From: Corynebacterium zhongnanshanii
GTDB taxonomy: Bacteria > Actinomycetota > Actinomycetes > Mycobacteriales > Mycobacteriaceae
DNA: 64,000 bases
Direction: 5' to 3'
NCBI RefSeq assembly: GCF_014490575.1
Contig: NZ_CP061033.1
Coordinates: 1,054,001-1,118,000, forward strand
Positions 38,912 to 46,823 of the stretch are shown one piece after another. How positions within the stretch are numbered: the stretch's first letter is position 1; the number at the start of each line of letters is the position of its first letter. Below the pieces are notes generated by a model. It did not search any database and had not been told where the DNA came from. It saw only the letters and a list, made by a program, of their open reading frames with translations. The translations under genes were made by a program, and so were the position numbers.

Positions 38912-40315
38912 TTACGTGACTTTCGGCGTGAGGTAGGCCAACTGCTCCACATGATGGGTCAAGGCAAAAGCATCCACAACCTCAAGGTCGCGTACCTCAT
39001 ATCCTTGTTCCTCCCAGGCTCGGAGGTCTCGTGCGGCTGTGGCCGGGTCGCAGCCAATGTGCACCACGTGGCGAGGATGCGCCGCGGCAATAGCCTCGAT
39101 GACCCGTGCCCCGGCACCGCCACGCGGCGGATCCAGTACCGCGGCCACAAGCTCGTGGTCTACATCGGCGCCGCACAACGTCGGCACGACCGTTGCGACA
39201 TCACCCGGGGTGAAGCGCACCCTACCGTCCGCGACGAGGCGCCCCAAGGCCTGTTCTCCGCTGCGCGTGGCCGCAGACGCGATATCGACCACCTCAACCA
39301 CGCCGCACGGAACGATGTCGCTCAACACCGCCCCAAACACCCCGGCACCTCCATAGAGATCCCAGGCCACCGCGGTCTCAATTCCGCTGGAGCCATCCAC
39401 GCGCGGAATGTGACGCGCAATCCAGTCGGCATAATACTGGGTAGCGTTCTCATGCCCCTGCCAAAAACTGTCTCCGGGAATGTCCCACACCAGTTCTTCA
39501 GAACCCACGCGCACGCGGCGTTCAATGCTCTCAGGCCCCTCAAGGACCCGGCGGGTTGCCGCAACACGCGAGCGATGACGACCGCGCGATCCACGGCGCT
39601 TCGTGCGTGCCTGGCGCCGGGGGTTCGTGCGCTGGGCGTCGGATACTTCGATGATGGAGCGTGACGGCGCGGCAGTATCTTCGGTGGCGTCATCCCCCAC
39701 CGCGACCACCAGATCCGCACCCGGGGTGAACGTCTCCGCAGCCTGCAGACGCTCCAGCTGATCCGCCAATCCTGTCACCAACGTCGGGTGAAGTTGCGCG
39801 CACACAGCCTCCGCCAGCGGGATGATGTCTCTGCTGCCCCGTACGCGGGTGCCTATTCGCCCTTCCCGATCGACGCCCAAGCGCACCTTTTTGCGCCATC
39901 CCGTCGAGGGGTGCAGCGCAGTACTATGCCAGCGACCTGCGTTCTCGAGGCTCGCGACATCCAGGCGCCCGATGCGTTCCAGTTGGTCGCGGACCACCCG
40001 CGTTTTGAACTCCAGGGAGCCTAGAGAATCCACAATGTCCAGGTCACAGCAGCCGGCGCCGCGTGCGGCGGCCTCGCAGCGATGTGCCACGCGGTGCGGG
40101 CTTTGGTGCTCGATGGATACCGCATGGCCGGTGCGGAAGGACTTCTTCGTGGACTGCGGGTCCAGTTCCACCCGCACCCCGCGCTCGCCAGGTAGGGCGC
40201 CTGCCACGAAGATGACCTGGCCGTTGTGGCGTGCCACGGTCGTCCCTCCATGGGCGGGATTATCCGTGTCCACCACGAGTGTGTCCTGTGAAGCGTTCAC
40301 CATAGGATCGATCAC
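38912..40315 (-). CDS. TrmA/RumA-type RNA 5-methyluridine methyltransferase-like protein
   Basis: A 467-residue class I SAM methyltransferase. Residues 10-70 form a TRAM RNA-binding domain (DNPAHGGTTVARHNGQVIFVAGALPGE), and the C-terminal half is the RumA catalytic domain with WDLYGGAGVFGAVL, the DPPRGGAG motif and HIGCDPATAARDL, in which the cysteine is the expected covalent nucleophile. A basic stretch RRQARTKRRGSRGRHRSR near 235 is an unusual insertion that may help RNA binding. Which uridine it modifies is unknown. GTG 40315 overlaps the upstream stop as GTGA. Confidence 0.88.
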   Translation of the reverse strand: MIDPMVNASQDTLVVDTDNPAHGGTTVARHNGQVIFVAGALPGERGVRVELDPQSTKKSFRTGHAVSIEHQSPHRVAHRCEAAARGAGCCDLDIVDSLGSLEFKTRVVRDQLERIGRLDVASLENAGRWHSTALHPSTGWRKKVRLGVDREGRIGTRVRGSRDIIPLAEAVCAQLHPTLVTGLADQLERLQAAETFTPGADLVVAVGDDATEDTAAPSRSIIEVSDAQRTNPRRQARTKRRGSRGRHRSRVAATRRVLEGPESIERRVRVGSEELVWDIPGDSFWQGHENATQYYADWIARHIPRVDGSSGIETAVAWDLYGGAGVFGAVLSDIVPCGVVEVVDIASAATRSGEQALGRLVADGRVRFTPGDVATVVPTLCGADVDHELVAAVLDPPRGGAGARVIEAIAAAHPRHVVHIGCDPATAARDLRAWEEQGYEVRDLEVVDAFALTHHVEQLAYLTPKVT

Positions 40316-41007
40316 GGCAGGTCACTTTCCTCTGGGTGGTTCTCAGCGGCACGGTTCTCAACCTCGGCGGTGGCAGGCTTGTGCTTGCCCTCAGCCTGAT
40401 TCGCCGCACGGACGGCGAAGACCGTGATGAGCACAACGATGACCGTCAGCGGCCAGCCCATCGCGATGCGCGCAACACCCAGGGCGTCTGTGTTGTCCTG
40501 GGCGTACAGCCACTGCTGTACGCCGAAGCGGGCGAAGAACACCACAGCCCAGGCGAGGGTCGCCAGAGAAAAGGCTTTCACGGCGCCCCTATTGGTGCGC
40601 CAACGCTGGTCCTCGCCATTGATACCGCGCCAGATCACGCCCACCATCGGCCACCGCACCAGCACAGACACAGTGAAGACAATGCCGGCAACCAGGGAGT
40701 ACCAAATGCCGTAGGCGAAATAGCCCTTCGCGTCTCCCATGATCCACGCGATGACGGCGCACAGCGCCACTCCCAGAAATCCTGAGATGGCCGGCTGAAG
40801 ATTTTCCTTGCGGACTAGCCGCCACACGAAGATCGCCAAGGCCACGCCCACAGCGGCGAGCAGAGCCGGGGTGAGCCCCCAACGAGAGTTGATGGGCACC
40901 AAGACCAGGACTGGGAGCGTGGAGGAGACCAGTCCAGAGAGTCCACCCATCTGTTCTAAGAGGGTGCCCTCTTCCCGGGGTGTTACCGGGGTGCGTGAGT
41001 CAGTCAC
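40312..41007 (-). CDS. DUF3159 integral membrane protein
   Basis: A 231-residue protein with about six hydrophobic helices between residues 22 and 205 and a charged C-terminal tail (NQAEGKHKPATAEVENRAA). Segments such as ISGFLGVALCAVIAWIMGDAKGYF and GIWRGINGEDQRWR-like RGINGEDQRWRTN match the DUF3159 family of actinobacteria. Role unknown. Both ends overlap neighbours by 4 nt, so it is translated with DUF3710 and the methyltransferase. Confidence 0.85.
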   Translation of the reverse strand: MTDSRTPVTPREEGTLLEQMGGLSGLVSSTLPVLVLVPINSRWGLTPALLAAVGVALAIFVWRLVRKENLQPAISGFLGVALCAVIAWIMGDAKGYFAYGIWYSLVAGIVFTVSVLVRWPMVGVIWRGINGEDQRWRTNRGAVKAFSLATLAWAVVFFARFGVQQWLYAQDNTDALGVARIAMGWPLTVIVVLITVFAVRAANQAEGKHKPATAEVENRAAENHPEESDLP

Positions 41008-41741
41008 TGGTCGCTGGGCCCCTCGTGCGTGGGATTCTGTGCGGCTTCTGCGTTCTGTGCGCGCTCCTGCATGTGCTTGGCCAGCTCCTCTGCCATGGCC
41101 TCTGGCATCTGGATGGGCAGGGAGTTACCAGCCGGAATGGGGTCCTGTCCGCGGCGGACAAAGGTCCTGCTGATAATGCCGCGGGCCAGTTCAGCAAGCT
41201 CTGCCGCGCGATCCGTGGGGCCTGCCAGAGTGAGGCGGAACATCCAGCGCGGACCATTCGCACCTATCACACGCATCGTTCCGTTGCCTGCGTCCGCGAC
41301 CACTTCCGGACCCCACGGGCCTTCCTCCTGGCTGACGGTCATGCCGTCGTTGGTCATGCCCTGGATGATCTCCTCGACGGCTTCGGACCACAGGTCGCCG
41401 TTGCGAGGGGCGGCAAAGGCGACGGGCGTTACTCGCCCAAACGGGGTCACCACGTGGATCATCTGGGGGCCTTGCTCATTCATCTCCACCTGAACTTCGG
41501 CCTCGTGAGGAACTGGCACCAGAACGGAGCCCAGGTCCAGCCCGCCCTTGGCAAAGTCAGAAAAGTCGAAGGCACGGTAGTCCACCGAGTCGGCATCGAA
41601 CGGGCCGAAGTCTCCGTTGATGGGGTCGAATACAGGCTCCGCAGGCGTCTCCGCCGTGCCAGGCGTCGCTGCAGCGTCCACTGCCGGCTGTTCGCTCTGC
41701 TGCGGTTGTTCGTTCTCGCGCTTCTTTTTACGTCCAAACAT
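41004..41741 (-). CDS. DUF3710 family protein, function unknown
   Basis: A 245-residue soluble protein: charged N-terminus (MFGRKKKRENEQPQQ), then the conserved DUF3710 body with DFSDFAKGGLDLGSVLVPVP near 60 and NGPRWMFRLTLAGP near 165, and a helical acidic tail. It is always found beside dut and DUF3159 in actinobacteria I know of. Starts 3 nt after the dut stop. No catalytic residues recognised. Confidence 0.87.
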   Translation of the reverse strand: MFGRKKKRENEQPQQSEQPAVDAAATPGTAETPAEPVFDPINGDFGPFDADSVDYRAFDFSDFAKGGLDLGSVLVPVPHEAEVQVEMNEQGPQMIHVVTPFGRVTPVAFAAPRNGDLWSEAVEEIIQGMTNDGMTVSQEEGPWGPEVVADAGNGTMRVIGANGPRWMFRLTLAGPTDRAAELAELARGIISRTFVRRGQDPIPAGNSLPIQMPEAMAEELAKHMQERAQNAEAAQNPTHEGPSDQ

Positions 41742-41744
41742 TGA

Positions 41745-42194
41745 TTAATTCCTTCCTGTCGAGCCGTATCCACCGTCGCCACGCTCCGTGGCTCCGAGGT
41801 CCTCCACGCTGTCCGCTTCGTCCACCTCGCACAGCACGACGTGCTGCACAACCAACTGCGCAATGCGGTCACCGCGCTGAATCGAGACGGATTCTTCCTG
41901 ATCCAGGTTGATCAGGCAGACCTTCACTTCGCCGCGATAGTCGGCGTCGATCGTGCCCGGAGTATTCACGATGGACAAGCCGTGTTTCAGGGCCAGTCCG
42001 CTGCGGGGGTGGATCAAGCCCACGGTTCCCGGCTCCAGGCCCAGGGCAATACCCGTTCCGACCAGCACTCGCCTCCCCGGTTCGATGATAACGTCCTTTG
42101 CGCTATACAGATCGATGCCCGCATCCGTGGGATGCGCGCGTCGCGGAAGAGGCAGGTCTTTGTCCAGGCGGACAATTCTGAGCTTTTCAGTCAT
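41745..42194 (-). CDS. dut: Deoxyuridine 5'-triphosphate nucleotidohydrolase
   Basis: Hydrolyses dUTP to dUMP, keeping uracil out of DNA; trimeric, 149 aa. All five motifs are seen: [38 protein letters not shown] and the C-terminal flap [10 protein letters not shown]. First gene of the dut / DUF3710 / DUF3159 / methyltransferase chain. A TAGAGT -10 box ends 8 nt before ATG 42194, again a leaderless layout. Confidence 0.96.
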   Translation of the reverse strand: MTEKLRIVRLDKDLPLPRRAHPTDAGIDLYSAKDVIIEPGRRVLVGTGIALGLEPGTVGLIHPRSGLALKHGLSIVNTPGTIDADYRGEVKVCLINLDQEESVSIQRGDRIAQLVVQHVVLCEVDEADSVEDLGATERGDGGYGSTGRN

Positions 42195-42202
42195 AGTGTT
42201 TC

Positions 42203-42208
42203 ACTCTA
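42203..42208 (-). promoter_or_regulatory. -10 box of dut, leaderless spacing
   Basis: TAGAGT on the minus strand ends 8 nt before ATG 42194. Confidence 0.45.
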
Positions 42209-42352
42209 CAAGGTTCGCCCTACACGGAACATGCGGACGTGAGACTCAACTGCCCACAGGCAAGACAGTGTGGGCTAACACCTCCGCGGTATCACGGGGT
42301 AAACTGTGAGCGTTATTCTTCTCACGCCCAGCGATAAGAATTGAGGAACACC

Positions 42353-42859
42353 GTGGCACAGGATGAATCCGTATCTCCATCCCCCTCGAGGGCACAGCAG
42401 ATACTGTATTCAGAGCGCCAGCCCGTTCCTTTCACCTGGTGGCTTGGCGCCACGGGCGTGGTGGCGTTGATTTCTTATCAGGCTCAAATGCAGCGTGAGA
42501 TCTGGGCCGCCATTGCCTGCGCTGTGGTGTTCGGCGCGTTAGCCCTGTGGCTCTTGCTGAAGTTTTCCCGCACCACCATTTCCGTTATCCGGGAAAGCGA
42601 CGGGGAAATCTGGTTGCATGCAGGGGACGCCCAACTTCCCGCCAGCGTGGTGAGCCGGTCGCTGGTCATCCCACCCACCGCAAAGCAGGCGGCCATGGGG
42701 CGCCAGCTGGATCCTGCTGCGTTTGTGGTGCACAAGCCATGGATCCCCACGATGGCCATGTTCGTGTTGGACGACGCCGACGACCCCACCCCCTACTGGC
42801 TCATTTCCACCAAGGAGCCCCAGGCGCTCGTCGATGCGCTGGGACGCCCGGTCTACTAG
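42353..42859 (+). CDS. DUF3093 membrane protein, function unknown
   Basis: A 168-residue protein with two close membrane helices (about residues 29-70, WWLGATGVVALISY and WAAIACAVVFGALALWLLL) and a soluble C-terminal domain ending WLISTKEPQALVDALGRPVY. This matches DUF3093, found divergent to dut in mycobacteria. GTG 42353 is chosen since GAGGAA lies 5 nt before it; a TTG at 42341 would add 4 residues. A TAAACT -10-like box lies at 42299-42304. Confidence 0.85.
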   Translation: MAQDESVSPSPSRAQQILYSERQPVPFTWWLGATGVVALISYQAQMQREIWAAIACAVVFGALALWLLLKFSRTTISVIRESDGEIWLHAGDAQLPASVVSRSLVIPPTAKQAAMGRQLDPAAFVVHKPWIPTMAMFVLDDADDPTPYWLISTKEPQALVDALGRPVY

Positions 42860-42892
42860 CTCGTCGATGGCGCCGGGCTCGTTGTCTCTTTC

Positions 42893-43189
42893 TTAGGCGC
42901 AGTCGCGGCAGACGAACTCGTCGCCGTCGGACTCAGCAATCCGGCTGCGGTGCTGCACCATGAAGCACACGGAGCAGGTGAACTCGTCGCTCTGGCGTGG
43001 GATCACTTCGCCGGACAGCTCTTCCCCGGACAGGTCTGCCATGGGCACGTCAAATGGTTCAACGATTTCGCCATCATCGGTGTCAGACACAGCCGGCTCC
43101 GCCTTTTCTGCCGCCTTCAGACCCTCGAGGGAGTCAGTCTCGATATCGTCTTCCGCACGGCGGCGCGGTGCGTCATAATCAGTCGCCAC
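42893..43189 (-). CDS. DUF4193 small acidic zinc-ribbon-like protein
   Basis: A 98-residue protein: basic start (YDAPRRR), a long acidic middle, and a C-terminal zinc-ribbon pair CSVC...CRDC (about residues 72-97). It fits DUF4193, a short actinobacterial family encoded near dut and sigA. Function unknown; the acidic region plus zinc ribbon suggests a protein-binding role in transcription (inference). GTG 43189 has GGAGGATCC 4 nt upstream. Confidence 0.88.
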   Translation of the reverse strand: MATDYDAPRRRAEDDIETDSLEGLKAAEKAEPAVSDTDDGEIVEPFDVPMADLSGEELSGEVIPRQSDEFTCSVCFMVQHRSRIAESDGDEFVCRDCA

Positions 43190-43331
43190 GTCGGATCCTC
43201 CTCGGTGTTATGGCCCCGCTGCGATCAGGCAGCGTTATTCGTCACAATGGGCTCACAGTGTGTGGGTATTTCCTTGTCTCGAAGGCGGATAATAAATGAC
43301 GATCAACGCGTTGTCGACCCCGCCATGCATA

Positions 43332-44363
43332 TTACTTTTCCAGCGGGTGTAAAACTCCCCCCGGAGCCTCCGTCCATACCAGGTTGAGCAGCTCGTCAGC
43401 GATGCTTGTCCGCGCCGCACAGATCGGTGCCCCTTCCCTGCTCTCCACGCTCAACAGCGGCATCGTGACCTGGGCACCTGCACGAGCTGCAATGAGGCTA
43501 CCCGCTGCGTGATCCCAAGGTCCCAGGCCATGTTCGTAATAGCCATCCACCTCGCCCGTGGCAACCCTCACCAGGTCCAGCGCAGCCGAGCCAATGCGAC
43601 GAATATCACGTACTTTCGGGAGTACCTGGGTGAGCAATTTCGCCTGCGACGCCCGCCGTCCTGCGTCGTAGGCGAATCCAGTGGCGATGAGGGCCGTGCG
43701 AAGGTCGGCGGGGTCGCCAGGCTGGGGCACGGTAGTGACCGAATCCGCTGTAGTCGTTGCCTCGCCATCTCCCTCAATGGGGCTGATGATCACGCTGGCG
43801 CCCATGGCCGTGGAGTACACCGTGCCTGCACAGACGTCGGCGATCGCTCCGGCCACAGGGATGCCGTCGTAGGTTGCCGCCACGCTGACGGCATAGGCGG
43901 GCACTCCGTACATAAAGTTCACTGTTCCGTCGATGGGATCCACCACCCACAGCACGTCCGCATAGCCTGCGTTCTCCGAGCCCTGCTCGTTGCCGGAGGG
44001 GCTCGCACCCTCCTCTTCCCCCAAGATTGCGCTTCCTGGCGCGCGTTCGTTCAGACGCTGGCGAATGAACGTCTCCGATTCGCGGTCCACCACCGTCACG
44101 GGATCCACCTCAGAGCTCTTCGTGGCTGCGGCCCGCACTCCTCCCCCGTCGGGCGCGAGTTCTGTCCGACGCTGCTCCACCAAGCGCGCAGCTTCTGCGG
44201 CCACGTCACGGGCAACATCAGCCAGATGCGCGGCGTCCACCCCGCACTCCTTTAAACGTTCATAGACAGCGTGATCAGTGTTTTTCTGAGTCAGCAGAAT
44301 ATGTTTATCGGATACAGGGCGAAGATCGGAATTGAGGTCTTTCACGGTCTGGAAAAATCGCAT
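43332..44363 (-). CDS. suhB: Inositol monophosphatase family protein
   Basis: Magnesium-dependent phosphatase, 343 aa from ATG 44363. Motif 1 is WVVDPIDGTVNFMYG, an EEE metal site lies before it (ILGEEEG), and motif 2 is GPWDHAAGSLIAARAGA near the C-terminus, so the active site is complete. It probably supplies myo-inositol for phosphatidylinositol and mycothiol, as SuhB-type enzymes do in mycobacteria (inferred). The first 35 residues are not conserved; a CATGAT -10 box 6 nt before this ATG favours it over the more distal frame start at 44423. Confidence 0.88.
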   Translation of the reverse strand: MRFFQTVKDLNSDLRPVSDKHILLTQKNTDHAVYERLKECGVDAAHLADVARDVAAEAARLVEQRRTELAPDGGGVRAAATKSSEVDPVTVVDRESETFIRQRLNERAPGSAILGEEEGASPSGNEQGSENAGYADVLWVVDPIDGTVNFMYGVPAYAVSVAATYDGIPVAGAIADVCAGTVYSTAMGASVIISPIEGDGEATTTADSVTTVPQPGDPADLRTALIATGFAYDAGRRASQAKLLTQVLPKVRDIRRIGSAALDLVRVATGEVDGYYEHGLGPWDHAAGSLIAARAGAQVTMPLLSVESREGAPICAARTSIADELLNLVWTEAPGGVLHPLEK

Positions 44364-44369
44364 GCCTCC

Positions 44370-44375
44370 ATCATG
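44370..44375 (-). promoter_or_regulatory. -10-like box of the inositol phosphatase gene
   Basis: CATGAT on the minus strand, 6 nt before ATG 44363. The same hexamer stands 8 nt before the DUF3039 gene. Confidence 0.35.
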
Positions 44376-44396
44376 CCTAGAAACATCGAAAAACGG

Positions 44397-44402
44397 TACG
44401 AT
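44397..44402 (+). promoter_or_regulatory. -10 box of ppgK, leaderless spacing
   Basis: TACGAT ends 7 nt before ATG 44410; no Shine-Dalgarno. It lies 22 bp from the divergent phosphatase -10 box. Confidence 0.45.
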
Positions 44403-44409
44403 CGCAGGC

Positions 44410-45174
44410 ATGGCAGAAAACAACCCCCATCACGGTTTTGGAGTAGACATCGGCGGTTCCGGCATCAAAGGTGCCATTGTGGACCTTTCCACGGGGGAAC
44501 TGGTCAGTGATCGCTTCAAGATTAAAACCCCTCAACCAGCAACTCCCGACGCAGTGGCGGGGGTCGTGCGCACGCTCGTCGATATGGCCGGGTGGGACGG
44601 CCCCGTCGGCATTACAGTGCCCGCTGTGGTCCGCGGTCACATTGCCCGCTCGGCGGCGAACATCGACTCATCCTGGATCGGCACCGATGTCCTCGCGTTG
44701 TTCTCCCATCACCTGGATGGTCGCGCTGTGAGCGTGTTGAACGATGCCGACGCCGCCGGTATCGCAGAGGTAGAGCTTGGCGATGAGGAGGCGAAACGTG
44801 GGGCGGTGCTCCTCCTCACACTGGGCACAGGCATTGGTTCGGCCATGCTATACAACGGCACGCTCTTTCCGAACACCGAGCTGGGCCACCTGCCTTTCGG
44901 AGACACGGAGGCGGAGAAATGGGCGAGCTCTGCAGTCCGCGAGCGTGAGGACTTGAGCTACAAGGAGTGGGGCCGCCGGGTAGACCAGGTCCTTCACCGT
45001 TATTCCGCTCTGTTTAGCCCCGATCGCTTCATCATTGGCGGGGGTGTGTCCCGGAAGTTCGATAAGTGGTCACAGCACATCACCGTGGAGCAACCCGTCG
45101 TGGCAGCGCAGCTGCGCAACCAAGCGGGTATAATCGGGGCTGCTATCGCAGTACGGGATGGCATTCAGCCCTAA
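44410..45174 (+). CDS. ppgK: Polyphosphate glucokinase
   Basis: ROK-family kinase (254 aa) that phosphorylates glucose with polyphosphate or ATP. The phosphate loop GVDIGGSGIKGA is near 11-22, the catalytic aspartate lies in LNDADAAG (near 112), and LLTLGTGIGSAM is the second phosphate site. A C-terminal FIIGGGVSRKFDKW block is typical of actinobacterial PPGK. ATG 44410 follows a -10 box by 7 nt; the frame is open further up to 44332 without family match. It precedes sigA, as in mycobacteria. Confidence 0.93.
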   Translation: MAENNPHHGFGVDIGGSGIKGAIVDLSTGELVSDRFKIKTPQPATPDAVAGVVRTLVDMAGWDGPVGITVPAVVRGHIARSAANIDSSWIGTDVLALFSHHLDGRAVSVLNDADAAGIAEVELGDEEAKRGAVLLLTLGTGIGSAMLYNGTLFPNTELGHLPFGDTEAEKWASSAVREREDLSYKEWGRRVDQVLHRYSALFSPDRFIIGGGVSRKFDKWSQHITVEQPVVAAQLRNQAGIIGAAIAVRDGIQP

Positions 45175-45268
45175 AGCGGCCATGGACGCTCGGCCGAACG
45201 TGAGTGAGAGCGTCACCACCGCAGTCCCCAGACAGGCGGTGTGGGAAGCTAATTCTTTACACATACGT

Positions 45269-45274
45269 TATAAT
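45269..45274 (+). promoter_or_regulatory. Perfect -10 box of the sigA promoter
   Basis: TATAAT, exact consensus, 61 nt before the sigA GTG. The spot for a -35 (about 45246-45251) reads AAGCTA, a poor match, so the promoter relies on its -10. A further TATATT lies at about 45315. Confidence 0.65.
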
Positions 45275-45334
45275 AGGCGGTCGTTCATCAAATAACGCCC
45301 ACACACTGCATTTATATTAAGAGAAAGGGCTTCT

Positions 45335-46813
45335 GTGGCAGAGAAGAACTCATCCGACGAGACCCAACAGGACTCGTCTACGGGCACCGTTGCCAAGAAG
45401 ACTGCTCGAAAGACGTCCAAGAAGACGGCAGCCAAGAAAACGGCTGCGAAAAAGACGGCAGCTAGGAAGACAGCGGCGAAAAAGACCGCGAAGAAGACTA
45501 CGCGCAAGGCCACCAAGAAGACTGCGGCGAAGAAGACCACGGCCAAAAAGACCGGAGCGAAGAAGACCGCAGCCAGGGGCCGCGCAGCGGCGAAGACCGA
45601 CGACGAGGATGTGCTGACCACCTCGACCACCGAGGGCGTGAATGAGGACATCAAGGACGACCTCGCCCCAGATCTCGACGATGATCTGGATCCGGACCTG
45701 GACGGGGACCTTGATGACGATCTGGATGACGACCTCGACGATGGGCTTGAGGATGATCTAGACGATGACCTCTCCGACGAAGATTCCGATGAGGACGAGG
45801 AGTCCGAGGAGGACGACAACGACGGTAGCTTCGTCTGGGACGAAGACGAGTCCGCAGCACTCCGCCAGGCCCGCAAGGATGCCGAGCTCACGGCGTCTGC
45901 GGACAGTGTGCGCGCCTACCTGAAGCAAATCGGTAAGGTGGCTCTGCTGAACGCGGAGCAGGAGGTGTCCCTGGCCAAGCGCATCGAGGCCGGCCTGTAC
46001 GCCCGTCACCGGATGGACCAGATTAAGGAGTCCGGCGAAAAGCTCTCCCCGATGAGCCGTCGTGACCTTCGAGAAATCGAGCGCGATGGTCGGCGCGCCA
46101 AGAACCACCTGTTGGAAGCCAACCTTCGTCTGGTGGTATCCCTGGCTAAGCGCTACACGGGCCGCGGCATGGCCTTCCTGGATCTGATCCAGGAAGGCAA
46201 CCTGGGCCTGATCCGCGCGGTGGAGAAGTTCGACTATGTCAAGGGCTACAAGTTCTCCACGTACGCCACGTGGTGGATCCGTCAGGCCATCACCCGCGCG
46301 ATGGCTGACCAGGCCCGCACGATTCGTATTCCAGTCCACATGGTGGAGGTCATCAACAAGCTGGGACGTATCCAGCGTGAGCTTCTCCAGGACCTCGGCC
46401 GCGAGCCTACCCCAGAGGAATTGGCGCGCGAGATGGACATCACCGTGGATAAGGTGATGGAGATCCAGCAGTACGCCCGTGAACCGATCTCTCTGGACCA
46501 GACCATCGGCGACGAAGGCGATTCTCAGCTAGGTGACTTCATCGAAGACTCCGAGGCCGTGGTGGCTGTGGACGCGGTATCCTTCACCCTCCTCCAGGAT
46601 CAGCTGCAGGATGTCCTTCACACGCTGTCGGAGCGTGAGGCCGGCGTCGTAAAGCTACGTTTCGGTCTGACCGACGGCATGCCACGGACGTTGGATGAAA
46701 TCGGTCAGGTCTACGGCGTAACGCGCGAGCGTATCCGCCAGATCGAGTCCAAGACCATGTCCAAGCTGCGCCACCCGTCGCGCTCCCAGGTGCTGCGCGA
46801 CTACCTGGACTAG
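45335..46813 (+). CDS. sigA: Principal sigma factor SigA (RpoD)
   Basis: Housekeeping sigma factor of RNA polymerase, 492 aa. Residues 20-90 are a Lys/Ala/Thr repeat resembling histone H1 or HupB tails; residues 105-165 are almost pure Asp/Glu/Leu. Region 1.2 begins near [15 protein letters not shown], region 2 has [32 protein letters not shown] (quoted in part: [14 protein letters not shown]), region 3 follows, and region 4 ends with [21 protein letters not shown]. Core regions are intact. GTG 45335 has GAGAAAGGG upstream. It ends 10 nt before the convergent helicase gene. Confidence 0.97.
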   Translation: MAEKNSSDETQQDSSTGTVAKKTARKTSKKTAAKKTAAKKTAARKTAAKKTAKKTTRKATKKTAAKKTTAKKTGAKKTAARGRAAAKTDDEDVLTTSTTEGVNEDIKDDLAPDLDDDLDPDLDGDLDDDLDDDLDDGLEDDLDDDLSDEDSDEDEESEEDDNDGSFVWDEDESAALRQARKDAELTASADSVRAYLKQIGKVALLNAEQEVSLAKRIEAGLYARHRMDQIKESGEKLSPMSRRDLREIERDGRRAKNHLLEANLRLVVSLAKRYTGRGMAFLDLIQEGNLGLIRAVEKFDYVKGYKFSTYATWWIRQAITRAMADQARTIRIPVHMVEVINKLGRIQRELLQDLGREPTPEELAREMDITVDKVMEIQQYAREPISLDQTIGDEGDSQLGDFIEDSEAVVAVDAVSFTLLQDQLQDVLHTLSEREAGVVKLRFGLTDGMPRTLDEIGQVYGVTRERIRQIESKTMSKLRHPSRSQVLRDYLD

Positions 46814-46823
46814 CAGCCCCGCG

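Noticed and set aside
45268..45891. A 207-codon Ser/Ala-rich open frame antisense to the start of sigA
   Set aside because: It mirrors the Lys/Ala and Asp repeats of SigA; the GC-rich repeat keeps the other strand open. No start signals or family match.
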